Below, in pieces: positions 11,296 through 35,000 of a DNA stretch of 64,000 nucleotides. Source of the DNA: Zygnema cylindricum (taxonomy: Eukaryota > Streptophyta > Zygnematophyceae > Zygnematales > Zygnemataceae); NCBI GenBank assembly GCA_037447655.1, contig JBBHKE010002976.1, forward strand, positions 99,898-163,897. Reading direction: 5' to 3'. The translations under genes and the position numbers were made by a program. Position 1 is the stretch's first letter, and each line of letters opens with the position of its first letter. Under the pieces are notes generated by a model, which was not told where the DNA came from, did no database searches, and saw nothing but the letters and a program-made list of their open reading frames with translations.

Positions 11296-12237
11296 CTAAA
11301 AAAACAGTGAAGAACCAACCACTGGAGGAGGTGCTGGAGGGAGAGTGTGATTGGAGAGAGCGTCGGCCAGAGAGGCGGTGGAGTGCCAGAGGAGGCGTTG
11401 GGAGTAGAAGTAAGAGGCACCTCCGGCCACAAGGCCCATGCCAAAGCCCACAAACCGCTCCTGAGACAAAAAGGAAAGAGAAGGCCAGGAGGGAGGAGAG
11501 GGAGAGGGAGGGAATCGGAATGGGTGGAGGCCAGAGGAAAAAGGAAAGAGAGGGTGAGAGGGTGAGAGAGTGAATCAGAACGGATGGAAGAAAATTGGAT
11601 GAAACAAGATATGAAATGCATTTCAAAGACAAAAAACTATTAATTTCTCAAGGGAAATGTCTTTCACTCTATTTACAGAGGAGAGAGTTCTCTTCAGACG
11701 AGAAGGTCAAATGTATCACAGTTCCAGATTAGCACGTGCATTTCAGCTGTCTTATTTGTCGAATTTCGGCTCAATGTGTTCAACAGAATCCTCAGTGTGT
11801 AAAACCCTAAACGAGTCAATAAAAACTATACAAGTTTGTGGCATGACATTTGAAACAAAAAAAAATACAATTTTCTACATTTGGTTTAGTTGTTACCTGC
11901 TTTAGCCTCTTCGGTATTTAACAGATAAATTCTTACCAAAGTGAATTTTTTAAGACACTGCTGAACCTTTTCATGTTCTTCAGTTGTGTAACTTTTCAAG
12001 TGTCTTTGAACATCGTAAATCGTGTGAAAAAAACACCACTTTCATGTGCTTTTGTACTAAAGTGGATAATATATCGTGAGCTATGCAATAAAAAATTCAC
12101 AGTTTAAAAGTTTCAAGCTCTAAAAAGACATTAAACATGGGCCATTCAAGTTAAATCATCCAAAAATTCTCCGCTGCTAGAGAGGAAATTCAATTGAAAT
12201 GGCGGCAGTTCCTTACCTGTGTTAAGATTTTAGCCAT
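11296..12237 (-). CDS. Small (61-residue) single-pass membrane protein, 2 exons
   Basis: Exon 1 is 12,237-12,217 (MAKILTQ), with a strong CCGCCATGG start context and a CAG|GTAAGG donor. Exon 2 is 11,460-11,296, after a pyrimidine-rich TCTCAG acceptor, and ends at TAG. Both junctions are phase 0. The protein has a Gly-rich hydrophobic helix (VGFGMGLVAGGASYFY) at about residues 10-26. A short amphipathic part with Trp-His follows, then a Pro-rich tail (LPPAPPPVV). Small proteins of this shape are common in mitochondrial or plastid inner membranes, for example MICOS subunits, but I cannot assign a family. Exon 2 is distinctly GC-richer than its surroundings, which supports coding. The start codon lies about 86 bp from the end of a MITE at 12,323. 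Confidence 0.6.
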
Positions 12238-12322
12238 GGCGGAGGAGAGACTGGTCGGTGCCCTCCCCCCCGGGTCGATAGCAGATGGACGCGAGAGGCT
12301 CCAAAGACGAATCTTCCTGCGG

Positions 12323-12866
12323 TACACCGCCAATCGTTATTAGCGTTCTGTACGCTAATTCCGTCCCGCTTTTTATTATTTTTATTCTCCATTAGTGTAG
12401 TTCATTCTATTTTTTTCTTTATTCTATTTAGGGTTGTTTTCAGTACGTTGTCTCTTAAATAGAGTGGTGTACGGTCAATGTCATAACGTACATAAATGTA
12501 CCTTTTTAAGTTAAAAAGTACAGTAAATTAGTTTTTGTAACCGCGGACGCATGAGAATATGCGTTCTAAAAAGGAAAACATTCCAGGTTGTAAAAAATCC
12601 CGTTCGCACATATTCGTCCGACAGCCACGTTTCGACCGTGTGAATGTACGATTTGTGTACGATCTGTCAGATTTTGTACGAGGACCTATATTAGTGTAGG
12701 CATGTTTGCGACCGACATTTTTTTTTTCAAAGATCCAAATTACCATAATCAAACAATTAGAATGTATGATTTTTTCCATAATTTCCAAATTCTTAAATAG
12801 CGTACACCACTGTAATTGGTTGTATACGCTAAAGAAGCCTACACGCTAATTACGATTGGCGGTGTA
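12323..12866. repeat. TA-flanked MITE, long form (copy A)
   Basis: Terminal inverted repeats of 24 bp begin TACACCGCCAATCGTTATTA. The other end matches in inverted orientation with one mismatch (23/24). The terminal TA could be a duplicated target dinucleotide, as in Tc1/mariner-type MITEs. The interior is AT-rich with a subterminal GTACGGTCAATG-like segment shared with copies near 15.2 and 52.4 kb. There is no open frame for a transposase. Confidence 0.8.
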
Positions 12867-12960
12867 GCTTCGCACGTGTGAGCGCAAAAGCTACAACCTA
12901 AGAAGGCGCAAGTATTGGCGGGATGGACCTCCTGATTCAGTTAAAGGGTCGTTCCATGTG

Positions 12961-14248
12961 GGTTCAAACCATAGTTCAAAAGTAGGTTAAAGTACACCCA
13001 TACAATATGCCTATTGTACGCAAAAAATACAATATACCCATAGTTGTTCAAATCGCGCGATTTTTTCCTTTTTTCCGATTGAAACGTATAATTCGTAACT
13101 TTTGAAAAAATAGTAAAAAAACGTGTACTGTAAACTGAAACTGAAAATTTACGGAGACCTGTAAACAAATTACTGTAACTGTACATTTTTTTACGGATAT
13201 GTACGGAATAAAACGGGAAATATGCGTCGTACTTATTGGTACTTTCTGTTTTGTGAACTGAACAGGAATACCACGGAAGTTGTAGGTTATATAATCGAAA
13301 ATGTACTGACATTTTCGAAAAGAGGCGTTGAACGTCACAATTATTTTGCGCGTTCAGTTTGAAATTTGTACTTTTTGGAGTAATGTCTGCGAGATAGAGA
13401 GAAGGCAGTCAGAAAGGCGGCCATGTTTGTCTGTCAGATAGGCTCGAACAGACGAAATTTCATAAAATTTTATCTTCGTGGCATTCGAATCCGGGAACGT
13501 CAAGTGCGTAGTATACCCTAAGGTGAACGCCTGGACTACCAGTTGGTGAAGGAGTTTCGATACTAGCACTGAGTGTGATAAAAATATAAAGAGTTTATTG
13601 TTTTACCGCTCATTTAATGCTAAAAACTTGCAAACTGCGTTATATGTAATAGTTTTTTTTTTTTTTATGTACAGAATAGTACGGAAGGAAATTCATTAAC
13701 GATTTTTTGCGAATTGATCAAAAGGTTCAATGCATTTGTTACGTATAATTCGTCGCGTACGGTACGTTCGCACTAATCGCAGTGAACAACTATGAATATA
13801 CCCTAAGACCCATATTGTATTGGCCGCAAAATGAAATAAAATAGTAACAGGGTTGAGGTGCACATCGTTCGATAGAGAATTTAACGTCATGTCTAAATTT
13901 TGAAAAACATTCGGACAAAAAAATATTTTTCTATGAGTTTTGAGGTATTTTTTATTTAAACCGTTAGATTCGGACGATCGGACGGTCGCTGATCAAAGTG
14001 GTGACTTAAGAAGGTCACATGAAAAGCCCATAACACAACTCATCCTACGCTGTGTTAGTTCGCAAAAAAAAATCGTCCGGCGGCGTGCGCTGTACTATGA
14101 TCATACGTCATATTTGTACGTTCGTACAAGAGTGTGCACAAACGCACACACATACAATATGCCTACTCAACGCGAGTATTGTGCCAAGTTTTGTGCGCCT
14201 ACCAAAGGCCTACCATAAAAACTCCTACTTTTGAACTATGGTTCAAAC
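12961..14248. mobile_element. Non-autonomous element with 25-bp terminal inverted repeats
   Basis: GTTCAAACCATAGTTCAAAA, continuing to AGTAGG, lies at 12,961-12,986. It is matched inversely at 14,224-14,248 (CCTACTTTTGAACTATGGTT, then CAAAC) with one or two differences. A second shared motif, CATACAATATGCCTA, lies near 12,999 and 14,150. Only short open frames occur inside, so this looks like a 1.3-kb deletion derivative of a DNA transposon. The clear duplicated flanks needed to name a superfamily are not visible. Confidence 0.6.
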
Positions 14249-14525
14249 TTGAAACACACGCGATTGAAAGGGAAATGCGATTGTCCTTTGCGACGCTAAT
14301 AACGTATGCGCACACAACAAGAGTAACATTGGATCGATGAACTACAGTACTGTACTGTAATAGCACATATAGTACGCATTTTACTAGATCAACGGTCATG
14401 ATTAACAATCCTCAAACTGAGTAACCACCGGACGTTCACAAAATGCATTCTCCATTGTTGACGTCAACACGCAAGGTCGTCCAGTGCTTTTTTATGCTAA
14501 CGACATTAGAGACAAATGTTTGCGC

Positions 14526-15110
14526 TACACCGCTAATCATTATTAGTGCTAATAACACTAATTTTGACGCGGCTTTTTTCGGGCCAAAATCATTAATTAG
14601 TGTTATTAGCAATAAAATAGAGTTAACGCTAATATGGAAAGTATTTATTTAGTGTTAGCCGTTTTATTTTACGTTCGTCGAAATTAGTGTGATGTACGAG
14701 AAGCTCGTTTACGTACATCGCGTCGTCGTGACATCTCAATTTTACAACATTAAGTGCGCTTCGCATGTAAATTAAATTTCAGTACCAATTAGCCGCCGGA
14801 AAGAGCGGAACATTACGAAATATAAAGCATAAAATAGCGTTAATTTTACTCTAATTTACATCTTTCGTACGATTTCCAAACCGCACAAGTACGTATTTCG
14901 GCGAAAGCTGTCAGGATAGTACACCTGAACTTGAAATAGTATCGATGACAGCTCAGCGTACACCCTACGAAGTCGACACACAAATTGGCGTTAAGTGCCA
15001 AATAAATGTTAATGCTTTTTTTTTTTTGGACACAAAATCACAAATTAGCATTATTAACACCAAATTAGCTTTTACGCTAATTTTTTACATTAATAACGAT
15101 TAGCGGTGTA
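14526..15110. repeat. TA-flanked MITE, long form (copy D)
   Basis: It starts TACACCGCTAATCATTATTA and ends with CGATTAGCGGTGTA. It is the same family as copy A, with internal TTAGTGTTATTAGC-like sub-repeats. The interior also holds TACACCCTACGAAG at about 14,961, so nesting is possible. Confidence 0.6.
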
Positions 15111-15592
15111 GTTCCGTCGCCCCAAATTTTGACTCTATCACCCTAAAAAACCCTACAAAATTCTAAATTATTCTTTAAATTGTTTAATGTACTTTTTGAA
15201 TCAGCGTTAACAACTCTAATATAGTGTTGTTTTAAATAGTGTGGTGTACAATTGGTGTCTGTTCGTGTAGAAATGTACTGTATTAACTGAAAAAAGTACA
15301 AAAAATGATTTAATACTGGTCGTTATCATGTAACTGCGTTTTCACAAACCGCGTAGTGCAACCGTCATAATGACGTGAAACTGTACGCTTTGTCAGATTC
15401 TGTATGTGTACCTAATTTACAGTAAAGATATCAGTGCGGATAATTATTACGGAAAGAAACCCAAATTAGAGTTATTGATAAATTAGAGTAAAAATTGTGT
15501 TTGAAAAAAAATGATTACACAGATTAGAGATAATAACTCTAATTTTTTTTTACTCGAATTATTTCTTTACTCTAATTACGATTCGCGGTGTA
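15111..15592. repeat. MITE copy B, left end missing or overlapped by copy D
   Basis: The right terminus TTACGATTCGCGGTGTA is at 15,576-15,592. The body aligns by eye with the copy at 52,287-52,841 (shared CCCCAAATTTTGACTC, CAGCGTTAACAACTCTAATA and GTGGTGTAC strings). The left inverted repeat is not separate from the end of copy D, suggesting insertion into, or recombination with, its neighbour. Confidence 0.55.
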
Positions 15593-15838
15593 GCTCCATA
15601 TTATGCGCGTATTTACGCACTTAATGAAAGAGACATTGTTTTATCTCTGCATGGTAAAACTTGCATTTTTGGTCCATGGTATAGGGTAAAAATGTTGTCG
15701 ATATGTTCGATGACCAATATAAGGCAAAAATGGATTATCGGTAGACTTACCGAAAACATGTATTGGGTATCGGCCGAGGGACTTCAATATACCACACTAA
15801 TACATGTACTCAAGGTTACAAGCACATAACACATATTT

Positions 15839-16010
15839 GCAGAGATAGAGAGGGAGAGAGAGCGGGAGAGGGAGTGGGGGAGGTGAAGGGCGAGGAGGGA
15901 GAGGGGGGGAAGGAGAGGGAGAGGGAGAGGGAGAGAGTGAGAGAAAGAGAGGGAGAGGGACAGGGGGAAGAGGGAGGGGGGATGGGGGGGGACAGGGAGA
16001 GAAGGAGAAC
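15839..16010. repeat. GA-rich low-complexity tract
   Basis: A purine-strand microsatellite lies in the 3' flank of the helicase gene. The remaining DNA to 16,414 is AT-rich and shows no gene. Confidence 0.85.
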
Positions 16011-16414
16011 CACATAGAAAATGGGAAGAAAAAGAAACAGAAAAGAAGCAAAAAAGACACGAACTAGAAAAGAACGAAAATAACAATAGCGAAAAAATAC
16101 CGACAAAGAGTACCAAAATGTTTCCGACCAATCCACACTAAATATTTACAAAGTAAGACAAATAACCACAATTTTAAAAGTAACCCATTTTAAAAATGGT
16201 CAAAAAGTAAAACCCCAAAATGTGAATTTCCACAATAACCTCTAAATACTAACAAAAAAAACGACAACAAAATAAAATAAAAAATAATCACATCAAATAT
16301 TACAGAAAGGAAATACAACATCCTATTTTTTTAACATTATCTGTAAACTTAACCAAAAAATTCTGTAACACTATATTTTCACAATAAACTACTATTTTTC
16401 TTCTTTTTTTTTTG

Positions 16415-27936
<11,522 letters not shown>

Positions 27937-29021
27937 GTGCGCAAAGGGAAACCCTAAATTTCCGAAGCGGTTGAGCAATAAAAAAAGTGACGTGAACAAT
28001 CACTCATCGACAGTATGTTCATTCCTGAGTCATGACTAGGCAATGATGAGTAATGCGTAGGTTTAATTCTAGTTTTAATCTTGAAATTAAGTCAATTTGA
28101 CAAACTGAAGGTGTGAAGCTTACAAAAATTATTTGAAACAACAAAAGATGGTCAACAAAAATATTGAGAGGCCTCTTCACTCTTTAAATGGACATAATTT
28201 TGGTTTATGAATGTGGCCCCCTAATTAGTAATTACCTTACACACAACTCATAGTAACCAAATGTAAGGTGTAAAAGATGAATCGCTAGGCGACGATTCTA
28301 GGCCCGCGGAACTAAATGCTGCCCTAGATGATGGAAAGCCATAGAGCCTAGAGCCCAAGCTGGTTCAGCTAAGTTGCGCCTGATTCGACCACGGTCCATA
28401 CTAAATTAGATCGATAGTAAAATAAAATACTAATTTAAACACTAAAATAGTAAAAATATCATGCGAGTTCAATCGTAGTGTAAAATTTTAAAAGCAATCC
28501 TATCGTGTACAACGGCTAACGTACGGCAGTACGGCCCCCCGCACAGTACATTTTGCCAAACCCTAGAATTTTCCGCGAAGTGTATTTTCGCGGCAAAATT
28601 TTGGGAATATTTTTGTGCGCAAAAAAGGAGTTGAGATTCGCGCCAAAAAGGGGTCCAATTCCCGCCAAAAGTGGACGTTAATCCACTTTCTGTTGATAAT
28701 TCTGCACCAGGAGACTACTGAGCCAATTTCCACCATTACTTCTGCTGACTTTTCCCTCTCCCTTCTTCCCATCTCCCTCCCTCTTTCCCTTCTTTCCTTC
28801 CTTTTATTCATTCTCTCTCCCTTTCCTTGTTTTTCTCATCTATTCCTCCTTCAACGCCTCAATTTGCCTTCCTTCCTTCCTCTCTCCCTCCTCCCTCCCT
28901 TCTATTGTCCCTTTCACCCTGCCCTTTACCTCTCCTTCCCTGTTTTTTCCCCCTCTCTTTTCGCTTGTTTCTTCCGCTAAATTTTACTCCTACCACCACT
29001 TCTCTCCGTTTTTCTGGGACC
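27937..29021. promoter_or_regulatory. Divergent intergenic promoter between helicase and methyltransferase genes
   Basis: The two start codons face away from each other across 1,085 bp. The half next to the methyltransferase start holds the E2F-like sites listed separately. It then holds a pyrimidine-rich stretch (28,745-28,975), probably leader sequence. The half next to the helicase (27,937-28,500) is AT-rich with no motif I can name. No open frame of interest lies between. Confidence 0.6.
28637..28670. promoter_or_regulatory. Pair of E2F-like sites
   Basis: TTCGCGCCAAAA (28,637-28,648) and TTCCCGCCAAAA (28,659-28,670) both match the TTTSSCGC-type E2F/DP consensus in inverted orientation, spaced 10 bp apart. 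A related CGCGGCAAAA lies at about 28,588. They sit 350-385 bp before the methyltransferase ATG and about 700 bp before the helicase ATG. E2F control during S phase is described for the ATXR5/6 family; use of these sites here is inference. Confidence 0.6.
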
Positions 29022-32000
29022 ATGGCGAAAGTAGTCCGCAATCGCCAAAGAAGAGAAGGTAAACAAGCTTCTTTTGCCATTTTTTCTTCTATTTTATTTG
29101 ACTTTTTGTTCCAGAAAATTTGTTTTATTATATGCGTTTATGCCCCCGTAACTGATATTCCGCTTGTTTTAATTTCTTTCTCAACATGATTTTCTTGATT
29201 TTTTTTCCCTTTTTTTTTTAACTTTTGGAGTAGATGACTTATTTTTCATCCTGCGATCTCTTTTGTCATTTTAGATTGACAGTTTTCCACTGAAAATTTG
29301 AAAAAATTGCAAATGAAGAAATCATTAAGCCTGGCTGGCTTAAAAAATTCTCTAAGGTGAAATGAAAAATTTCCCAAAAAAAAATAATATCAACTTATTG
29401 GTGGGAAAGAATCGATTCGGAAAAAGAGTTATTGTTTAAAACTCTCCTTCAAAAAGTAATTCTCAATTAACGAAAATGGGAAAACCTGATGTGGGACACA
29501 CCATTTGTTTAAATTATTTGAGTTTCTGTTTTATTTAAATTTCATATGTTCTCAATCCGAATGGCATTGCCCTGTCCTCTTATCACTTTTTTTTTATCTG
29601 GTTCGGGATGAAGATGAAATTAGCGACGTCTCCGAGAGCTGTCCAGTTTTTCATTGCATTGAAGAGGACGAGGATCCTTTCCGCAAGCGCCGGAAGTTGT
29701 CGGTACGATCCTCTTCCCCATTATTAATGTGGGTTTTGTGAGTTGTGCCGTAATTCTGTCCCAGTGACAATGCACACAATGTTCATCCTCTCTCTCCCTC
29801 CATCTCCCTCTCCCTCACCCTCTCTCCCTCCCTCTCCCTCTCCCTCTACCTCTCTCCCTCTCATCTCGTAATGCGTCATCTCATCATCTCCAAATGTCCC
29901 CCTCCCGTCATCTCTCCCTATCTTCCCTGGTTTCATCCACCCTTTCATCTCTCATCATCTCCCTTCATTTCATCCTCTCCTCCTCTCCTGGTACCTCTCA
30001 TCATCGTCTCCCTCCTCTCCCTAATGTCCTCTCCCTCTCATCATGTCTCCTCGGTTCCTTTCCTCTAATATCTTCCTCATCATCTTTCCGGGTTTCCTCA
30101 TCATCTTCCTCTTCCCTTCCTCCACCTTCCTCTTCCTTCATCATCATCTCCCTCTCCTTAATGCCCTCATCTCCTGTTTTCCCTGTTCCCTTCTTCTCCC
30201 GTCTCTTCTTTCTCATCTCTCCCTCCCTCCCCCTTCCATCCCTCTTCCTTCCATTCCATCCATTCCTGTCCTTCCTCTGTTCAATCAATCCTCCATCCCT
30301 CCCATTCCTCACTTCCCCTCGCCCTTTCTCTCCATCTTGCTTTCCCTCTCTCCCTCCCTATTTTTTGGGCCCTTTCTCCCTCTTTCTCAACCCACCTCAC
30401 TCCTCTCTCCACTTTCCCCTCTCTTTTTCGCTCCCCTCTCTCTCCCTTCTTTTTCCCCCCCTCAGGATTGCTATGCCAGCGAGCAGAGTCTGGACAGCGT
30501 CAGTATGCTTTCCTTTCAGGAACCCAAATCCGCCTCCTGTCCCTCCCTCCCCTCCAATGGCAACATTTCAGCCGGCAAAAAAGACGGTCTAACTGGCAGA
30601 GATGTTTGTTTGGCCGTCCCAAAGGACACTTTGAGCAGCAAAAAGGACACTTTGGTCGGCAGAAAAGGAAATTTGGACAGCAAAAAGGACAATCCAGGTT
30701 ACAAAAAGTACATTTTCGACAGAAAGGATGATTCTGTCAACGGAAAGGGCAATCCTGTCAACAAAAATAGTGTTTCTGTCAACAGAAAAGACATTCATGT
30801 CGATGAAATGGACGTTTCTGTCAACAAGGAGGACATTTCTGTTGACAAAAAAGCCGTTAGTGTCAGCAGAAAGGTTACTCCTGTCAGCAAAAAGAAGAAA
30901 GACGATGATCTGACGGACAAATTCGAGAACCTATTGTGCACTAAATGTGGTGTCGGAGATTCAGAGGAGAGCATGCTAATCTGTGACAAGTGTGAGAGGG
31001 GACATCACATGTTTTGTCTGCGGCCAATCCTTGTCGCGGTGCCAGCTGGCGAATGGTTTTGTCCTCAGTGCGCCTGGAATGTCAAGGTGGAGAGTAAGTA
31101 CGGACCACTTGGACTCATGTATTCTGAGAGCTCTTCATTTTTGTCCTGTAGTGAAGGACACTACATCGTGTATCGTTGTTAGAATTATGGTGCCCCCAAT
31201 TTTAGCCCTTCGACCTGAAATTGTGTTGATAGCACTCCTTTTTTTTTCTTACGCTATTTCTTTAAACAGTTCAGAATCAGAAATGTATTAGAATTAATAA
31301 CATTAATATAAACCCCATGCTTATAATTTCTTTACTCTAACAACAACTGACGTTTTGTCTGATAGTGCAGCGATCAGTTTTGTCAGGCTCGTGTTTTTTT
31401 TTATAAAATGGTTGTTATTCGGCTGCTTTTTTTGTCTTTCGCAGGTTTTCCATTGGTGCAGAAGCGAATCATTGACTTTTTTCACATCGAAAAGCCAATA
31501 CAACCCTGCGATGGTAAAACTTATTTTTACTGAGAACTTCCATTTTTTCTGCTTCTTTTACTGTTTCAACACGTTAAAAATGTGTCCAGTTATGAGTTTC
31601 TAGTCTTCTGGCGTTTTGTTGTGGATTTAAATTGCATATCATTGGGAATTTTATTAATGAACCGAAAGAATTTGGTTAAAAAAGAGCGAGAAACTTGGAG
31701 AGGGGAGTTTTTAACTGCAGTACAAGTAGAAAATTATGGGGACTCTAAAACCAAGGTTGAATGTAGGACCTGATGACAATAATAGCAAAAGAAGAAGAAG
31801 AAAAGTTATCAGAATAACAAATAATAAAAATAAAGTGGCAAATGCTAAGCACAGGCTCCTCACTAAATCAGAACCAATGGTAGAAACATCTTCCTTTCAC
31901 TCTTACGTGTAAAGGAACTACATTTCATCGAACATTTTGTTGAACACTATTGAATATTTGCCAAAAAATCTATATAACACTTGATTGAACATTTTATCAA

Positions 32001-35000
32001 ACATTCTATCGAATACTCTATCAAACATTTTATCAAATACTTTTGTGAAACATCAAATATTCTATCAAACAAAACAACCTTTCTATGTACCTGTATTCTG
32101 ATCGACAATTGTTCTTTTTTCTTACATCTATTGCAGTCCAGAAAAAGCGACGTCGTTGTTCTTTGACCCTTTTCAGAAAACGCCGAGCACTTCTGGCCCA
32201 CCGGCCAGCGTCAGATGTCGAGACAAGATTACGCCAGATGGCATCGCTGGCCACAGCGCTGACAGCTGTCAATGCAGAATTTTGTAACGAGCTGCGTTAC
32301 ATGGAGGGAGTGAGCCCGGAGGAGAATCGGGCAGAGAAGGAGGAGGGAGGCATGCAGGTGAGTAGGGAGAGAAGGAGAGAAAGGAGATAGGAGGGAGAGG
32401 AGAGGGACAGAGAGAGAGGGAGAGGGTTAGGGTCCATAGACGTTCGTCCTTTTGTTGCTGTTTTTTTTTGTTGGTCTTTTCTTTTTTGAGATCACACGCT
32501 ATTCTTCTTATTTTATTGTTTTCATGTCTTGCGTTTGTAGTTTGTGATTTCGTGATGTCCTTTGTCATTTTGTTTTATGTTGTGGCATTTTGTGAATTCA
32601 CTTGTCGCTTGATATGTTTTGTTGCTATGTGTTTTTTGTGGTTTTGTGTCGTAGTTTATCGTATTATTTTGTAGCTTGACATGTATTTTGTTGTCGTCTT
32701 GTATTTTTTGGTTACAGGACGACGTCTTTTAGTTTTTTGTGATGTCACTGTCGTATAGCCAGGTGTTTTTCCTTTGTGTGATGCTTTCCTGTTCTTTGAT
32801 ACTTTAGCATTGTCTGATATGTTTTGTCCTTTTGTTGGGTTTTGTCTTTTTGTACCAGGTGATGGGGCGTGAGGACCTGGCAACATATGACACGTGTCGT
32901 GACATGTGGCGAAGAGGGGAAGGGCCACAGCTCCTGGTGCGACATGACCCTCTGCAAGGGTAATTTTTTTTTCTCTCAGACTGGCAATCGTTTTACTTCT
33001 CTTTGTTGATGTTTTTCTTTACCATCCAAAAAAAAAAAAAAGGGGTTTTTTCCACTGTCTGAAAAAATTAACTGAAGAATAGTTAGTGTGTTTTTTCATC
33101 ATCTGAAACAAAAGAACGAAACAAAATGGGTTTTTCTCTTTTCGCTGTTTAAAAATGGTTTAAGAAAAAATGGACGATTGCCTTTTTTTTTGTTTTCAGG
33201 TATGTTGTGGAAGCAGATGCCATAATTCCAGATTTAACTATAATAACTGAATATTGTGGAGAAGTCGACAGAATGATTTCTAGACGACACGATTCCTGCG
33301 ACGCAATAATGGGGCTTCTTCTCACTGGAAATCCGAGAACGGAACTCATAATTTGCCCAGATCGGTTTGCCAATTTTGCGAGATTTGTGTCGGGGATTAA
33401 TAACACTAACAGGTATTTTTTTTAAATCTCGCATCTCTTTAGGATCACCGTATTGCGTCCAGTTTAATATTACTTCAATTCTGTTTTTGATGTTTTCTTT
33501 CACGAGATGCCAGACAGGCCCCAATTTGATGTAGTATTTTTTGCAACAACAAATGGGAAAGTTGTACCTAATGATTTTTATGACAAAAAGATCAAAAATC
33601 AATATCAATCATATCGTAATTTTTTTAGTGAATGAAATGCACACGTGGTGTAGGAAAAATCTTTTGCACCGTGACTTGTGGTCTGAATAGAGAAATCTTA
33701 GTGGTGTAGTGATCAAAATCGAAGTCGATATATTGCGATATCGATATGTCGTGATATCGAGAAGTTCAAAACTCGATATTTATCGGCAAAGCCAATAAAT
33801 CTCATATCGAGATAATCGCCGATAACCGATTGATATATTTTTTTAATTCTAAAGGTATTTTACTTTTGTAGGATTCAGGAGTAAAAACCATTGGGATCTT
33901 TCCGGTTCATAAAATGCTTCTTTTGTGCAATGAACTGACTGATGGTTCCATTTCATGAACCGGATGATATTTTTTGCTATTCAGAATTTGCCGTGTGGTC
34001 AATACAAACAAACAGAAGAAAAGACGTACGGGAAGAACAAAAATATTTGTTCAGGCTATTTTACGCATCTCAATTTTTCGCGGTCAACTCCCAAAATGGG
34101 CAAGTCCATTTCCTTATCAAAATTTTCAGAGGCAATTCAGTGTAGCCGATTTTTTTCCCATGGATTATACATGTAATAAAATAAAAGGTCTTCCCCATTT
34201 CCTGCGGTTATCCCAATCATTGAGCTCTCGCGGATCTATCTTTGTCTATCATCTCCCTTGGATGTCCAAAATGCACAGAATTTGCAGAATGTACAAAATT
34301 TACGGAATTTAAGGACTGTACAATCTTTTACGAAATGTACGGATTGCAGTACATATTGTTGAAATCGTGATATCAATATTGATCTATCGCGATAATCTGT
34401 CATTATATATATGGTGTGTCGGTGTATCGATTATCGAGACCCTAAGAAAGGTACATATCGATTATCAGCTAAACCTAATCCATTTCATCGACAAGAAAAG
34501 GTTAAATTTCTATTTCAAATGTTGTAACTCTTTTTTTTCCTCTTTTTTTTCCTCTTTTTTTTAAAGAGCTGTCGATTTTTTGACAAAAGTTTCCGTGATC
34601 AGCTAAACCTAATCCATTTCATCGCAAGAAAAGGTTAAATTTCTATTTCAAATGTTGTAACTCTTTTTTTTCCTCTTTTTTTTAAAGAGCTGTCAATTTT
34701 TTGACAAAAGTTTCCGTGACCACGAAAAACTAATTTCAGTACACCGTGGAACACTATTAGCATTAAGAAATGCTTAGTATGAGGACTGTTTTAGAGTTAA
34801 TAATTCTGTTTCCAGTCCAACTGGTATGGAAGATTGCGAATTGCAAGAAGAATAAACATTTAAGGAAAAACCAATTCGTGTTAATAACGCTATTTTTGTG
34901 CTCAGGGGGCAGAAAAAACCGGGACGAAATTTGTGTTATTGATGCTAATAGCATTTCATGTTGTAGTTTATCTCAGGTTATCGGTCAATATCTGTAAATT

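Noticed and set aside
29894-30592. Ser/Pro-rich plus frames before the PHD exon
   Set aside because: The CT-rich intron 2 of the methyltransferase runs to a clear acceptor at 30,465; phases support the exon starting at 30,466.
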